Part shown: positions 24,532-31,039 of the stretch, piece by piece
Layout: every line of letters starts with the position of its first letter
Position numbering within the stretch: the first letter of the stretch is position 1
IMG/VR virus record: IMGVR_UViG_3300047323_000334
Location: 1 to 31,680 of that record
Length of the DNA stretch: 31,680 nt
Direction: 5' to 3' (one strand)
DNA from: a virus
The notes under the pieces: generated by a model
The model's input: only the letters and a program-made list of their open reading frames with translations
Told to the model about the DNA's origin: nothing
Databases searched by the model: none
Made by a program: the position numbers and the translations under genes

Positions 24532-24819
24532 TCAGAGCCCCAGCGTCAGACCGAGAATGCAGGCCAGCACAACCAGGGCGCGGCGAATGCCAGCCATGGC
24601 TCGCTCCGTACGCATTACCTGGTTTGGGCGGGCATATGGGAACAACGCCCGGTCGATCCAGTAGCCCAGGACGCCGCCTAGTGTTACCAAGCCAGCTTTA
24701 TAGAGCACCACCGGTAGTTTGGTTGGCGCGACCAGGGCCAGACAGATCAGGAGGGCTAAGGTGATCAGAGTCCAGTCGGTCATACGTGGCGCACGGCGGC
24801 GCCGATGGATGTAAGCCAT
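24532..24819 (-). CDS. Holin candidate (2/3 transmembrane type)
   Basis: A 95-aa protein from the ATG at 24819, with AAGGAAG upstream and the stop of the previous gene overlapping (TGATG). Two to three hydrophobic stretches are visible (WTLITLALLICLALVAP, LPVVLYKAGLVTLGGVLGYW and ALVVLACILGLTLGL) plus a basic N-terminus. The LYKAGLVTLGGVLGYWIDRA and LFPYARP motif is typical of putative holins ahead of transglycosylase endolysins in Pseudomonas Mu-like phages. It would form the lesion that starts lysis. Confidence 0.82.
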   Translation of the reverse strand: MAYIHRRRRAPRMTDWTLITLALLICLALVAPTKLPVVLYKAGLVTLGGVLGYWIDRALFPYARPNQVMRTERAMAGIRRALVVLACILGLTLGL

Positions 24820-25136
24820 CAACGAACTTCCTTTGTTGGTTTGAGTGCGGCGCGGATATCCGCAATTGAGCGCGCAGCAATAACGGGATTTCCCCGTGCT
24901 GACTCTGCGGCTGTATAAGTTCCGAGCTTCGGCGACATGTCGCGTAGTTGCGGACGAAGTTTTTCTTTCTGCCGAACATGCTCGGCAACTCGGCGCTCAT
25001 GGCTTGCAACCATCAGTTCGACAGTGGCGCGCCACTGCGGGGGACATTTGTCCAGAAGCGCCTGAACCTCGTCGGCAAATGGAGTCTCGATAACGAGCTG
25101 GGCGTATTGCCTGGATGAACGGGGCGCAGTGGCCAT
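24819..25136 (-). CDS. First gene of the late/lysis block, unknown function
   Basis: A 105-aa protein, MATAPRSSRQYAQLVIETPF, helical and basic, with no membrane segment. I recognise no domain; similar small proteins lie at the start of lysis regions in Mu-like Pseudomonas phages. AGG eight bases before the ATG and the overlap with the holin start (TGATG) support it. It is the first gene after the terminator at 25215-25240, so a late promoter must lie in the roughly 75-base gap between them. Confidence 0.75.
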   Translation of the reverse strand: MATAPRSSRQYAQLVIETPFADEVQALLDKCPPQWRATVELMVASHERRVAEHVRQKEKLRPQLRDMSPKLGTYTAAESARGNPVIAARSIADIRAALKPTKEVR

Positions 25137-25147
25137 ATGCGAACCTG

Positions 25148-25164
25148 CCGGAGTAGATGTCCGG
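25148..25164. promoter_or_regulatory. Perfect dyad CCGGA-N7-TCCGG before the late genes
   Basis: A 5-bp inverted repeat with a 7-base centre lies 12 bases before the first late gene, inside the only gap between early and late blocks. Mor/C-type activators bind short dyads next to phage promoters, so this is a candidate site. However, it is nearer to the start codon than an activator site should be, and the repeat is short enough to occur by chance. Confidence 0.25.
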
Positions 25165-25214
25165 TCTAGATTCGCTTGGGAAGGGGTGTCGCAGTGTTTC
25201 TTACGCGCACAAGA

Positions 25215-25240
25215 AAAAGCCCCGACTAAGCGGGGCTTTT
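25215..25240. terminator. Bidirectional intrinsic terminator between early and late regions
   Basis: AAAAGCCCCG and CGGGGCTTTT pair over ten bases around a six-base loop (ACTAAG). On the minus strand the hairpin is followed by a run of T, so it can stop the early operon just after the last early gene (stop at 25243). On the plus strand it also ends in T bases. Confidence 0.92.
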
Positions 25241-25242
25241 GA

Positions 25243-25746
25243 CTAAAGGCTTCTTATCTCCTTCATAAGCTGTATTTCTGATTCCGACGCTCCGTCCTTT
25301 CGTCGCTCCGCTTCCCAATCGGTATCCGACAGCGCTTCAGTTTTGTCCGAAGTGCTCTCTAATTGCCTTGCGCAATCCGCGTTATCTCTTGTCCAGTTAG
25401 CCCTCGCGCGATCCAACTCCTTTTGAGAAAACTTGCCGGTGTAGCAACCGCCATTGAAATACAGAACATCGAGCAATAGCACATGGCAACTCGGGAAAAA
25501 CGAGCCGGAAATGTTGTTGCGGGAATGGAGCTGTTGATTGGCCAGGCGTTGGATCTCCGCCAGCGTTGAGTCATCACGGGTCAAACAAGCATCAAGATTT
25601 TTCGACCACAATTGCTGGGCTATCGACTGGCTAGACTTGGCGTGACTCATGTCAGCTACAAGAGTGGGGTGGAGTCTCGGTGCCGAGGAAGCCATAGGCA
25701 TATACAAGGCCGAAACCGCTAACGCCACTCTCAAAGCCATCATCAT
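25243..25746 (-). CDS. Secreted small protein at the end of the early operon
   Basis: A 167-aa protein beginning MMMALRVALAVSALYMPMAS, a signal peptide likely cleaved near residues 21-23. The mature part has four Cys (DACLTRDD, SCHVLLLD, GGCYTGKF, DCARQLES), fit for periplasmic disulfides, and a segment RANWTRDNADCARQL that recalls the C-terminal motif of LprI/DUF1311 proteins. That likeness is weak. It overlaps the Mor-like gene (TAATG) and is followed by the terminator. It may be a moron acting in the periplasm. Confidence 0.75.
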   Translation of the reverse strand: MMMALRVALAVSALYMPMASSAPRLHPTLVADMSHAKSSQSIAQQLWSKNLDACLTRDDSTLAEIQRLANQQLHSRNNISGSFFPSCHVLLLDVLYFNGGCYTGKFSQKELDRARANWTRDNADCARQLESTSDKTEALSDTDWEAERRKDGASESEIQLMKEIRSL

Positions 25747-26189
25747 TAATGGACAGTCCTGTCATCAAAGCCGAATAGGTCGGGCTCGTTGCGGCGATGC
25801 AACACCCTTTGGCGCGCGATGATGTCATATATAGTTGGTGATGCAAGCTTGTACTTACGCACCAGGTCCGTTGGCTGGATACCCGCGTCGCGCCAATCCC
25901 GATAGATCGCCGCGTCACGCATTGCCTTCTTCAGCGAGTCACCTCGGGGAAGGTAAACCACTGCTCCGCCCATCGTGTCGCAAATTGCAAAGACCACCGA
26001 CCTAGCGATTTCAGGCACAGCATCCGGGTTGTCTTGCAATCTCCCCCGTAGCTCCGCCTCAGCGATCTCGACCATTTCCTTGATGGTGCCTTCCCAGCGA
26101 TGCATGACCGTTGGATCTTCCATATGGGCAAGCACTTTGTTCGGATCTAGCCTATCGGTGTCGTCGGGAAAAAGCTGATCGCCACTCAT
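25746..26189 (-). CDS. mor: Mor/C-type middle or late transcription activator
   Basis: A 147-aa protein with the Mor activator domain at residues about 60-140. The segment AICDTMGGAVVYLPRGDSLK is the beta-strand and start of the DNA-binding part, and AIYRDWRDAGIQPTDLVRKY followed by SPTIYDIIARQRVLH is the helix-turn-helix. Mu Mor (129 aa) turns on middle transcription and Mu C late transcription; only one such gene is seen here, so it may do both. It overlaps the gp16-family gene (ATGA). It is the best candidate to act on the repeated late elements. Confidence 0.93.
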   Translation of the reverse strand: MSGDQLFPDDTDRLDPNKVLAHMEDPTVMHRWEGTIKEMVEIAEAELRGRLQDNPDAVPEIARSVVFAICDTMGGAVVYLPRGDSLKKAMRDAAIYRDWRDAGIQPTDLVRKYKLASPTIYDIIARQRVLHRRNEPDLFGFDDRTVH

Positions 26190-26599
26190 TGGGTCGGCCT
26201 CTTGTTGCGCTTCGCGTCATAGGTCAACGCCGAAACCATGCTCCCCAGTTGCTTGGCATCCAGCCACTCCACTCGATCCACTTTGAACATCCGTTTTGCC
26301 ATTCCATCGGCGTATTCCCAAGGTCGTTGGGCCTCTGCCATGAATGCCTCAATTTTGCCAACCAGCTTTGCTCTATCGGGTGCAACGTTGGGGGCAGAAC
26401 GCCCCTTGGGTTTGGATTTTGGTTGCCACCCAAGCCTCCCGAGCTCTGCAAGTACTGCCACAACCTGCATCGGTCCAAGATCTTTTGCGGAGGTGGCACC
26501 CGTTACACGCTTGAGCAAAGACCGGTAGGTTTCCTCATCAAGTCCCAAATCTTTCTTTGCTATGTGGATCTTCGATAGCTGTACGTTACGTCGATTCAT
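26186..26599 (-). CDS. gp16 family protein (DUF1018)
   Basis: A 137-aa protein from the ATG at 26599 (MNRRNVQLSKIHIAKKDLGL), supported by GAGGAG and GGAG runs upstream; a GTG at 26617 lies within that SD stretch. The LDEETYRSLLKRVTGATSAK motif and the later EYADGMAKRMFKVDRVEWLD are typical of the Mu gp16 regulatory family, found just before mor. The function is not known in detail. The hammerhead ribozyme at 26623-26699 lies directly upstream in the same transcript. Confidence 0.9.
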   Translation of the reverse strand: MNRRNVQLSKIHIAKKDLGLDEETYRSLLKRVTGATSAKDLGPMQVVAVLAELGRLGWQPKSKPKGRSAPNVAPDRAKLVGKIEAFMAEAQRPWEYADGMAKRMFKVDRVEWLDAKQLGSMVSALTYDAKRNKRPTQ

Positions 26600-26622
26600 T
26601 TTCTCCTTTCTCCTCACTTCAT

Positions 26623-26699
26623 CGGCAGCTCATCAGTACCTGGTTGCCATGCCGGGTAGACCGTCCAGTTACCTGGAGCGGTTTCGCTCAGTGAAGCCG
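26623..26699 (-). ncRNA. Type II hammerhead ribozyme, copy 1 (between 134-aa gene and gp16-family gene)
   Basis: All core elements are present on the minus strand in type II order. GC-GAAA lies at 26687-26682. Stem III pairs CCG/CGG and UCCAG/CUGGA with a bulged C and a GUAA loop, closed by the A15.1-U16.1 pair. The cleavage triplet is GUC (26661-26659). Stem I pairs UACC/GGUA and GG/CC around one mismatch, with a loop CAUGGCAA. CUGAUGA is at 26636-26630, followed by GC that pairs with the GC before GAAA. Stem II can extend by GCCG (26626-26623) with CGGC (26699-26696). The upstream gene's TGA ends one base before the GC. Cleavage is expected after C26659. Confidence 0.93.
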
Positions 26700-27092
26700 C
26701 TCGATGGACGTGTTGTTAGTGAGCAGATGTTTTTTGAGTGAGTTGAAGCTTTTCCAGGAAGGGTCGAAGTGGAACCACTTTTTCGCAGCGACCTTGTCAG
26801 CTTCGCGCTTCCCCCAAAGCTTTCGATACACCTCGACTTCTTTCTTCGAATGCAATGCACGACCAACCTTGCGCATGAAGCGGCGCGACTCTTCGTGCTT
26901 CGGCTCACCGTCATCCGAGCGCATCCATTCGCCTTTGAATACACCGTCCACATAAACGTTTGTGGACCAGCTCCGACTCTTGCCGCATGCCCCTTGCTGT
27001 AGGGTCAGAACAAACTGATCACACTTCAACGTCATTGAGCCCCACGGGCTTGCCATCTGCGCCTTGAGCGCATCCCAATCCTCTTGAACCAT
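26688..27092 (-). CDS. 134-aa phage protein flanked by two hammerhead ribozymes
   Basis: A conserved-looking 134-aa protein of unknown function, MVQEDWDALKAQMASPWGSM. The centre has GKSRSWSTNVYVDGVFKGEW, then HEESRRFMRKVGRALHSKKE and a basic, aromatic C-terminal half (YRKLWGKREADKVAAKKWFH, then FDPSWKSFNSLKKHL). The basic nature would suit nucleic acid binding. AGGG precedes the ATG. Its TGA stop lies at the first bases of hammerhead copy 1, and its 5' leader is the end of hammerhead copy 2. Cleavage at both sites would leave an RNA of about 478 nt coding for this protein alone. Confidence 0.85.
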   Translation of the reverse strand: MVQEDWDALKAQMASPWGSMTLKCDQFVLTLQQGACGKSRSWSTNVYVDGVFKGEWMRSDDGEPKHEESRRFMRKVGRALHSKKEVEVYRKLWGKREADKVAAKKWFHFDPSWKSFNSLKKHLLTNNTSIERLH

Positions 27093-27094
27093 GT

Positions 27095-27177
27095 ATCCCT
27101 CGGATGCTCATCAGTACTCGGCCACCGCGCCGAGCAGACCACCCCAGTCTCCTGAGGTGGTTTCGCTTAGTGGATGG
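27095..27177 (-). ncRNA. Type II hammerhead ribozyme, copy 2 (between 77-aa gene and 134-aa gene)
   Basis: On the minus strand GC-GAAA lies at 27166-27161. Stem III is a perfect ten-pair hairpin (ACCACCUCAG, loop GAGA, CUGGGGUGGU), including the A15.1-U16.1 pair. The cleavage triplet is GUC (27139-27137). Stem I is an eight-pair hairpin (UGCUCGGC, loop GCGGUG, GCCGAGUA). CUGAUGA is at 27114-27108, then GC pairs with the first GC. Stem II may extend by GGAU (27098-27095) with AUCC (27175-27172), which would cover the ribosome site of the next gene. Stems differ from copy 1 but still pair, a covariation signature. Cleavage is expected after C27137. Confidence 0.95.
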
Positions 27178-27400
27178 TTGGGTTGATGGTCATCTTTTCC
27201 CGCATCGCTTGGCAGATTTCGCAGTCGCAGCCAAGGTGGCGAGCTGTGCCTTCGAGGGGAATGCGAGCGATGAGTCGTGCGCTGTGAACCATCATGCTGG
27301 CGACACGACCTGCTGTGCTGGCACCCAACTGATTGGAGTTATCTACGGAGATGGACACGCCATCGGTGCTGTCTTCGATAGTGATTTGGAACTTGGCCAT
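27167..27400 (-). CDS. Small early protein with CxxC motif, unknown function
   Basis: A 77-aa protein, MAKFQITIEDSTDGVSISVD, a beta-rich start, followed by a helix (TAGRVASMMVHSARLIARIP) and CDCEIC near residues 58-63 that may bind a metal. I do not know the family; short proteins like this are common in the early regions of B3-like phages. Its TAA stop lies inside the 3' strand of stem II of hammerhead copy 2 (CACUAAGC), so translation of its last codons and folding of the ribozyme compete. Confidence 0.75.
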   Translation of the reverse strand: MAKFQITIEDSTDGVSISVDNSNQLGASTAGRVASMMVHSARLIARIPLEGTARHLGCDCEICQAMREKMTINPTIH

Positions 27401-27441
27401 TTGAATTGATCTCGTGTGTGGTCTGGATAGGCTGGTGATGG

Positions 27442-27458
27442 TTGAGGGGCAACCTCAA
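27442..27458. other. Small hairpin after the DUF3164 gene
   Basis: TTGAGG and CCTCAA pair over six bases around a five-base loop in the 59-base gap between the DUF3164 stop (27460) and the 77-aa gene. There is no T-run, so it is not an obvious terminator. It may only slow processing or translation coupling. The gap has no hammerhead core. Confidence 0.35.
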
Positions 27459-27459
27459 A

Positions 27460-28101
27460 TCAATGCAACGTCGAAGGTGTTCTGTCTTGTTCGAAGATGC
27501 TCGCGATATCCAAAGGGATAGGCGCGTACTGGTCGGAATCACCGATACGCTCATACACACGGATGTAACTCTTGGAGCCGACCACCTGGACGGCTTCGCT
27601 GATGGCTTGCATCGCGCGTTGCCATCGTTTGTCCTGAATCTCCAGCCTGCGAAGACCAAGTACGCGACCCGTACTGATCTCTCCCGCTTTGTCAGCGCGG
27701 AATGCTTCGTTGACCAGAACGCGGACCTCACTGCGGGCGTCCTGAGTCCATTCAACGGCGCATTCATCAATCAGAATTCGCGCCGCTTGGAGACGCTCAT
27801 CAAATTTGATCGAGTCCTGAACCGCATGAATGATCTTGTAGCGGCCATCGAAAGACAGCAGCGTGACGTTCCCTTTTTTCCCCCCGATAGATGCCTTGTA
27901 CTGCTCGGCAGACATCTCCACGAATGCCTTGATGTCTCCAAATGCCTGGGCTTTAAAAGCACCTAGAGCCTCAGAAACTGTGTTGGCCTTTTTGACAAGC
28001 TCAATAACCAGCTCATCGCGGGCCAAATCAATTGGTTTGATCATGTCGACCGGAACCAAGTGACCCTTGGCATCCTGGCGAAATCCTTCTGGAATAATCA
28101 T
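27460..28101 (-). CDS. DUF3164 family protein
   Basis: A 213-aa protein with the full DUF3164 pattern: MIIPEGFRQDAKGHLVPVDM at the N-terminus, ALGAFKAQAFGDIKAFVEMS, then the highly conserved GGKKGNVTLLSFDGRYKI (about residues 73-90), and FRADKAGEISTGRVLGLRRL. Widely found in early regions of Mu-like phages and prophages; the molecular function is unknown (once misnamed a sulfate transporter). AGGA six bases before the ATG supports the start. Two hammerhead ribozymes lie downstream in the same operon. Confidence 0.93.
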   Translation of the reverse strand: MIIPEGFRQDAKGHLVPVDMIKPIDLARDELVIELVKKANTVSEALGAFKAQAFGDIKAFVEMSAEQYKASIGGKKGNVTLLSFDGRYKIIHAVQDSIKFDERLQAARILIDECAVEWTQDARSEVRVLVNEAFRADKAGEISTGRVLGLRRLEIQDKRWQRAMQAISEAVQVVGSKSYIRVYERIGDSDQYAPIPLDIASIFEQDRTPSTLH

Positions 28102-28490
28102 TGTTTGTCCTGCTCCGTATTCGTTTCATGTTTGGTGTTGCTGTACTTCAAGGCGCCGAGGATCTCCCCGATCCGGCGACGCCCGTTGGCGCGTTGTTCT
28201 TCTGTGAGTGCCGGTTTGGGCAATGCCTGCTGGCCCTGCCGAGCCGGTATCGCTCGAATTAACGCAGCCGGTGCCGGCCAGCGCTCGCAGCTTGCGAACA
28301 ACGTCTCGAAAGCAGCTTTAACCCGCGCCCCGTCTGTGACTTCGTTCCAACGCTGAGCCTTTTTCAAAGCCACCAGCCATATATCGAGTGTGTGAGTAAT
28401 AGCGTCGGCAGCAGGTGCACCGTCCAGGCGTAAGGCAACTAAGCCCATTAACCCTGCGATAACCTCACGCTCTAGCCATTCCTCAACCAT
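28098..28490 (-). CDS. Conserved early phage protein, unknown function
   Basis: A 130-aa protein, MVEEWLEREVIAGLMGLVAL. It is helical, with WLVALKKAQRWNEVTDGARV and a segment ERWPAPAALIRAIPARQGQQ that recalls the W-P-x-P motif found in some phage replication-accessory proteins, followed by EEQRANGRRRIGEILGALKY. The likeness is too weak for a function. It overlaps the upstream gene by eight bases and the DUF3164 gene by four (ATGA), so it is part of the coupled early operon. Confidence 0.72.
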   Translation of the reverse strand: MVEEWLEREVIAGLMGLVALRLDGAPAADAITHTLDIWLVALKKAQRWNEVTDGARVKAAFETLFASCERWPAPAALIRAIPARQGQQALPKPALTEEQRANGRRRIGEILGALKYSNTKHETNTEQDKQ

Positions 28491-28971
28491 TCAACCGCCC
28501 CTGTAATGCAGTGAGAGCCGCAGTTGTCTGGCTCGGGCGGGCAAGCACGGTTTGCTTCGATGCACTGGATTCCGGCAACAGGACCGAAGTTGATTCGCCT
28601 TGCCATTGACTCATCACCTGGTACAACCAACCGTGCCCCTTGAGCGGCGTTGCGAGCCGACCGGAATCGCGAGCGCCTACCGCTTGCTCCATTGCCCAGA
28701 CCCAGCAAGCCGGGGGAGCCTTGAACACAACCCCATTGCGCTCGATGCGCTGGGCTTGCAGATCTGGCAGCAACTCGTTGAGGATCTTGCCCACCCGATC
28801 CATGGTCAGCTCCCGTGTTTCCGGCCGGAACAAGCCAACATAACGAACCAAGGCATTGCCCAGTTGGCCGGACAATTTGAAAGCCACCCCCAACGCGTCA
28901 CGAGCGCCATCATGTGCAATGAGGGCATCCAGACTCAGCGTCGTCCCACAGTTAGGGCATCGAGTGCGCAT
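28483..28971 (-). CDS. Early phage protein with N-terminal zinc-binding motif
   Basis: A 162-aa protein from the ATG at 28971, coupled to the upstream stop (TGATG) and preceded by AGGAGG eight bases before. It opens MRTRCPNCGTTLSLDALIAH; the CxxC at residues 5-8 and the style of the segment suggest a zinc-knuckle start, although only one CxxC is seen. Later regions are LFRPETRELTMDRVGKILNE and KGHGWLYQVMSQW, both common in Mu-like early proteins. Function unknown; DNA or RNA binding is possible. Confidence 0.78.
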   Translation of the reverse strand: MRTRCPNCGTTLSLDALIAHDGARDALGVAFKLSGQLGNALVRYVGLFRPETRELTMDRVGKILNELLPDLQAQRIERNGVVFKAPPACWVWAMEQAVGARDSGRLATPLKGHGWLYQVMSQWQGESTSVLLPESSASKQTVLARPSQTTAALTALQGRLNG

Positions 28972-29153
28972 CAATGCACCTCCTGCGCAGGCTTGGCCTG
29001 CTCCAACTCATCCGCCCGAATCCGAGCGAACTTGTAGGTTTCAGAAAACCCTACGCATTTCTCTCCCATGTAGAGGCGGATCAGGCTGCGGCCAGATATG
29101 TAGATCTGAACTACGGGAATTTGCGGGCGAACGCTGTCAGTGGACGGTTGCAT
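28971..29153 (-). CDS. Small early protein, 60 aa, unknown function
   Basis: The frame is open further upstream, but the ATG at 29153 (MQPSTDSVRPQIPVVQIYIS) overlaps the HTH gene by only 17 bases and has GCAGGTG before it, so I take that start over one at 29288. The core PVVQIYISGRSLIRLYMGEK looks like a short beta sheet and may be a small fold. The stop overlaps the next ATG. No family is recognised. Confidence 0.6.
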   Translation of the reverse strand: MQPSTDSVRPQIPVVQIYISGRSLIRLYMGEKCVGFSETYKFARIRADELEQAKPAQEVH

Positions 29154-29511
29154 TTCCGGCACCTGCGCAAGTTGGGTTGAAGGGGCAGTGCTGGCAGGCT
29201 CGCCAGCACTGCATCGCTTGCGGGTTGTGCGTTGGAGGCGCCTTTTCGCGGTAGTTTTGGCACTGCTCAATGGAAACAGTCTCGCCAACGGCAGCGCACT
29301 CGATACGTCCGAGAGCAGCCATCACTCGGCGCTCCACGCCTTTTGTCGTTGGGCTGGCGTACTTGTTATTGAGTACCAGACTTACCGCCGTGCGGCTCAT
29401 CCCAATACGAGCAGCCGCTTGGGCGCGATTGGTTTCTCCAACCTCTGCGGCCAGAAGGCGTACGAACAGAGGTGGCTCATTTCCCCAGCACGAAATATCT
29501 ATCTGACCCAT
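29137..29511 (-). CDS. Helix-turn-helix protein with Cys-rich C-terminus
   Basis: A 124-aa protein. An XRE-like helix-turn-helix lies at about residues 29-51 (AQAAARIGMSRTAVSLVLNN). The C-terminal third has six Cys (72, 84, 102, 106, 109, 115), including CWRACQHCPFNPTC (C-x3-C-x2-C-x5-C), which could bind zinc or an iron-sulfur cluster. Similar HTH-plus-Cys proteins occur in the early regions of Mu-like phages. It is likely a DNA-binding regulator. Its start overlaps the upstream stop (TAATG). Confidence 0.82.
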   Translation of the reverse strand: MGQIDISCWGNEPPLFVRLLAAEVGETNRAQAAARIGMSRTAVSLVLNNKYASPTTKGVERRVMAALGRIECAAVGETVSIEQCQNYREKAPPTHNPQAMQCWRACQHCPFNPTCAGAGNATVH

Positions 29512-30248
29512 TACGCCAACTCCAACTGCGCGCGTTGGAGCAGATCTATTTTTGGGCCTTTCTGACCGGCAGATACGAATTCAGCCAGCAACTTTTTCAG
29601 CCTGGAGTTCTGCTCCCGCATATCGTTGCTGGGTGAGGATTCACCCGATACTCCGCCCGACTCAACGCACGAGAAAACAACCTTGTTCAGGTTCGGATCG
29701 AACACTTGAAACGAGACTGAGCGCTGAACGATTGGGTGGCGCGGCCCAGTTGAAAGGCCTGGTGCGAGCTTGTAGGTAATGGGCCCAACAAAGTCGTGTT
29801 CATTCGCAACGAGATACCCTGCGCGAACCAATGAGCAGAAGTAGTTGGACGCTGATGCCTGGGAAATTTTTACGTCCCCAACACTCGCTAGTTCCGCCGC
29901 TTGTGCTGCGGTCATCTCGCCCATGATGCGAAGGCTTCGCCAAAGATTCTCCAGCCCCGATCCTTGAGTGGAGCGCTTGCCTGACACCGTTACTCGCGGA
30001 TATTCGGCCCCTTCGTCCTGGACGAGGCGCCATCGATTGTCGGTAAAATCTGCCGCACCATCGACCAGCTCAATAAGCGCTGCTTTATTAAGGGCGCGAA
30101 TGTAGTCTTTGACGCTGCTATCTGTTTGGCCTGAAAGCTGAGCAATCTGTCGAGAGGTGAAACCCGTTCGGTTAGCGCGGACCGCTTCCCACATGTGCTG
30201 ACGAGGTTCTTTTCCGCCCACCAGGCGAAGATCAGTTCGCTTACCCAT
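29511..30248 (-). CDS. Winged-helix DNA-binding protein, early region
   Basis: A 245-aa protein from the ATG at 30248, coupled to the B gene stop (TGATG); a TTG codon just before is not needed. Two winged-helix-like units can be seen: TGFTSRQIAQLSGQTDSSVK with DYIRALNKAALIELV (about 28-63), and MTAAQAAELASVGDVKISQA with NYFCSLVRAGYLVANE (about 110-150). The tail is a coil (NDMREQNSRLKKLLAEF). The double HTH layout suggests a DNA-binding accessory protein for replication or regulation. Specific role unknown. Confidence 0.8.
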   Translation of the reverse strand: MGKRTDLRLVGGKEPRQHMWEAVRANRTGFTSRQIAQLSGQTDSSVKDYIRALNKAALIELVDGAADFTDNRWRLVQDEGAEYPRVTVSGKRSTQGSGLENLWRSLRIMGEMTAAQAAELASVGDVKISQASASNYFCSLVRAGYLVANEHDFVGPITYKLAPGLSTGPRHPIVQRSVSFQVFDPNLNKVVFSCVESGGVSGESSPSNDMREQNSRLKKLLAEFVSAGQKGPKIDLLQRAQLELA

Positions 30249-30970
30249 CAACGAGTCCTCCGAGCCGGAGCCTCGCCGTTATCCCAGCCGCGTTTGCCCC
30301 ATGTAGCAAGATCGATCTTGTCACGCATCAAGGCCGCAGCCTCAGATTGGACCCGGTACAGATTCACTGCTGCACGGCGCAGGCAGCCCCCTGTCGCCCG
30401 GTTGAGGTCTTCAAGCAAGTCGTCGGTGATTTCAAGCTTGGGATAGCTGGCACTGGCTAACTGTTTCAAGTCCTCCAGCGTCGCAGCCTGAGCTGGCACC
30501 CATTCCAAGACGCGATTGTGCAGACGTTCCAACTTGGATAGTGATGCAGGTACTCGCTCCTCTCCGATGAGGACGATGGTTCCCTGGCTCGCGTTGTAGA
30601 TATCAGTGAGGACGTTTGCAGCCGCCTTATCGAGCAGATATTGAACGTCATCAATGATCAGCGGGCGCCCCGAGGCCGTGAGCTGCACGGCAATCTGGTC
30701 CACCATTTCAGACATAGTTCGTGTCGGATGGACTGACATTTCCCGCAACACAGCTTGGAGGAATGCTTTTTTGCTCCATGTATCCCGACACTCGACGTAG
30801 TAGGCGCGGTGCATATTTGCAGCAAATGCTGCGGCTGCACTTTTCCCGAAGCCACTCGGTCCATACATCGTGACCAATCCAGGCAGTCCAGCAGGGCGTA
30901 CTTGAGCGCGTTTCATAGCTCCTGCAAGCAAGCCAACATTTGTCAATGGAACGATTTTGGTTACACTCAT
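30248..30970 (-). CDS. Transposition target-capture ATPase (MuB-type, AAA+)
   Basis: A 240-aa AAA+ ATPase. Walker A is GPSGFGKS (residues 37-44) and Walker B is LIIDDVQ (103-109), with a sensor-like TIVLIGEERVPASL segment and a C-terminal TGGCLRRAAVNLYRVQ lid part. MuB binds target DNA and activates the MuA transposome. This form is shorter than Mu B (312 aa), lacking the N-terminal HTH appendix, as in B3-like phages. It follows the A gene by 59 bases. AGGAG precedes the ATG. Confidence 0.93.
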   Translation of the reverse strand: MSVTKIVPLTNVGLLAGAMKRAQVRPAGLPGLVTMYGPSGFGKSAAAAFAANMHRAYYVECRDTWSKKAFLQAVLREMSVHPTRTMSEMVDQIAVQLTASGRPLIIDDVQYLLDKAAANVLTDIYNASQGTIVLIGEERVPASLSKLERLHNRVLEWVPAQAATLEDLKQLASASYPKLEITDDLLEDLNRATGGCLRRAAVNLYRVQSEAAALMRDKIDLATWGKRGWDNGEAPARRTR

Positions 30971-31021
30971 TGTGTTGTATCTCCTTTAAGTCGAGCTGGC
31001 AGGCTCGTCTACTGCTTAAAT

Positions 31022-31039
31022 CGCGGGTCTCACCCCGCG
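31022..31039. other. Hairpin spanning the transposase stop codon
   Basis: CGCGGG and CCCGCG pair over six bases with a six-base loop that contains the A-gene stop codon. On the minus strand the hairpin is followed by ATTTAAG, not a full U-run, so it may act as a weak attenuator between A and B or protect the RNA. The gap 30971-31029 shows nothing else besides the B ribosome site. Confidence 0.4.

Noticed and set aside
28971-29288. Longer 105-aa version of the small early protein
   Set aside because: The extra N-terminus lies fully inside the HTH gene and is basic, low-complexity sequence without a ribosome site.
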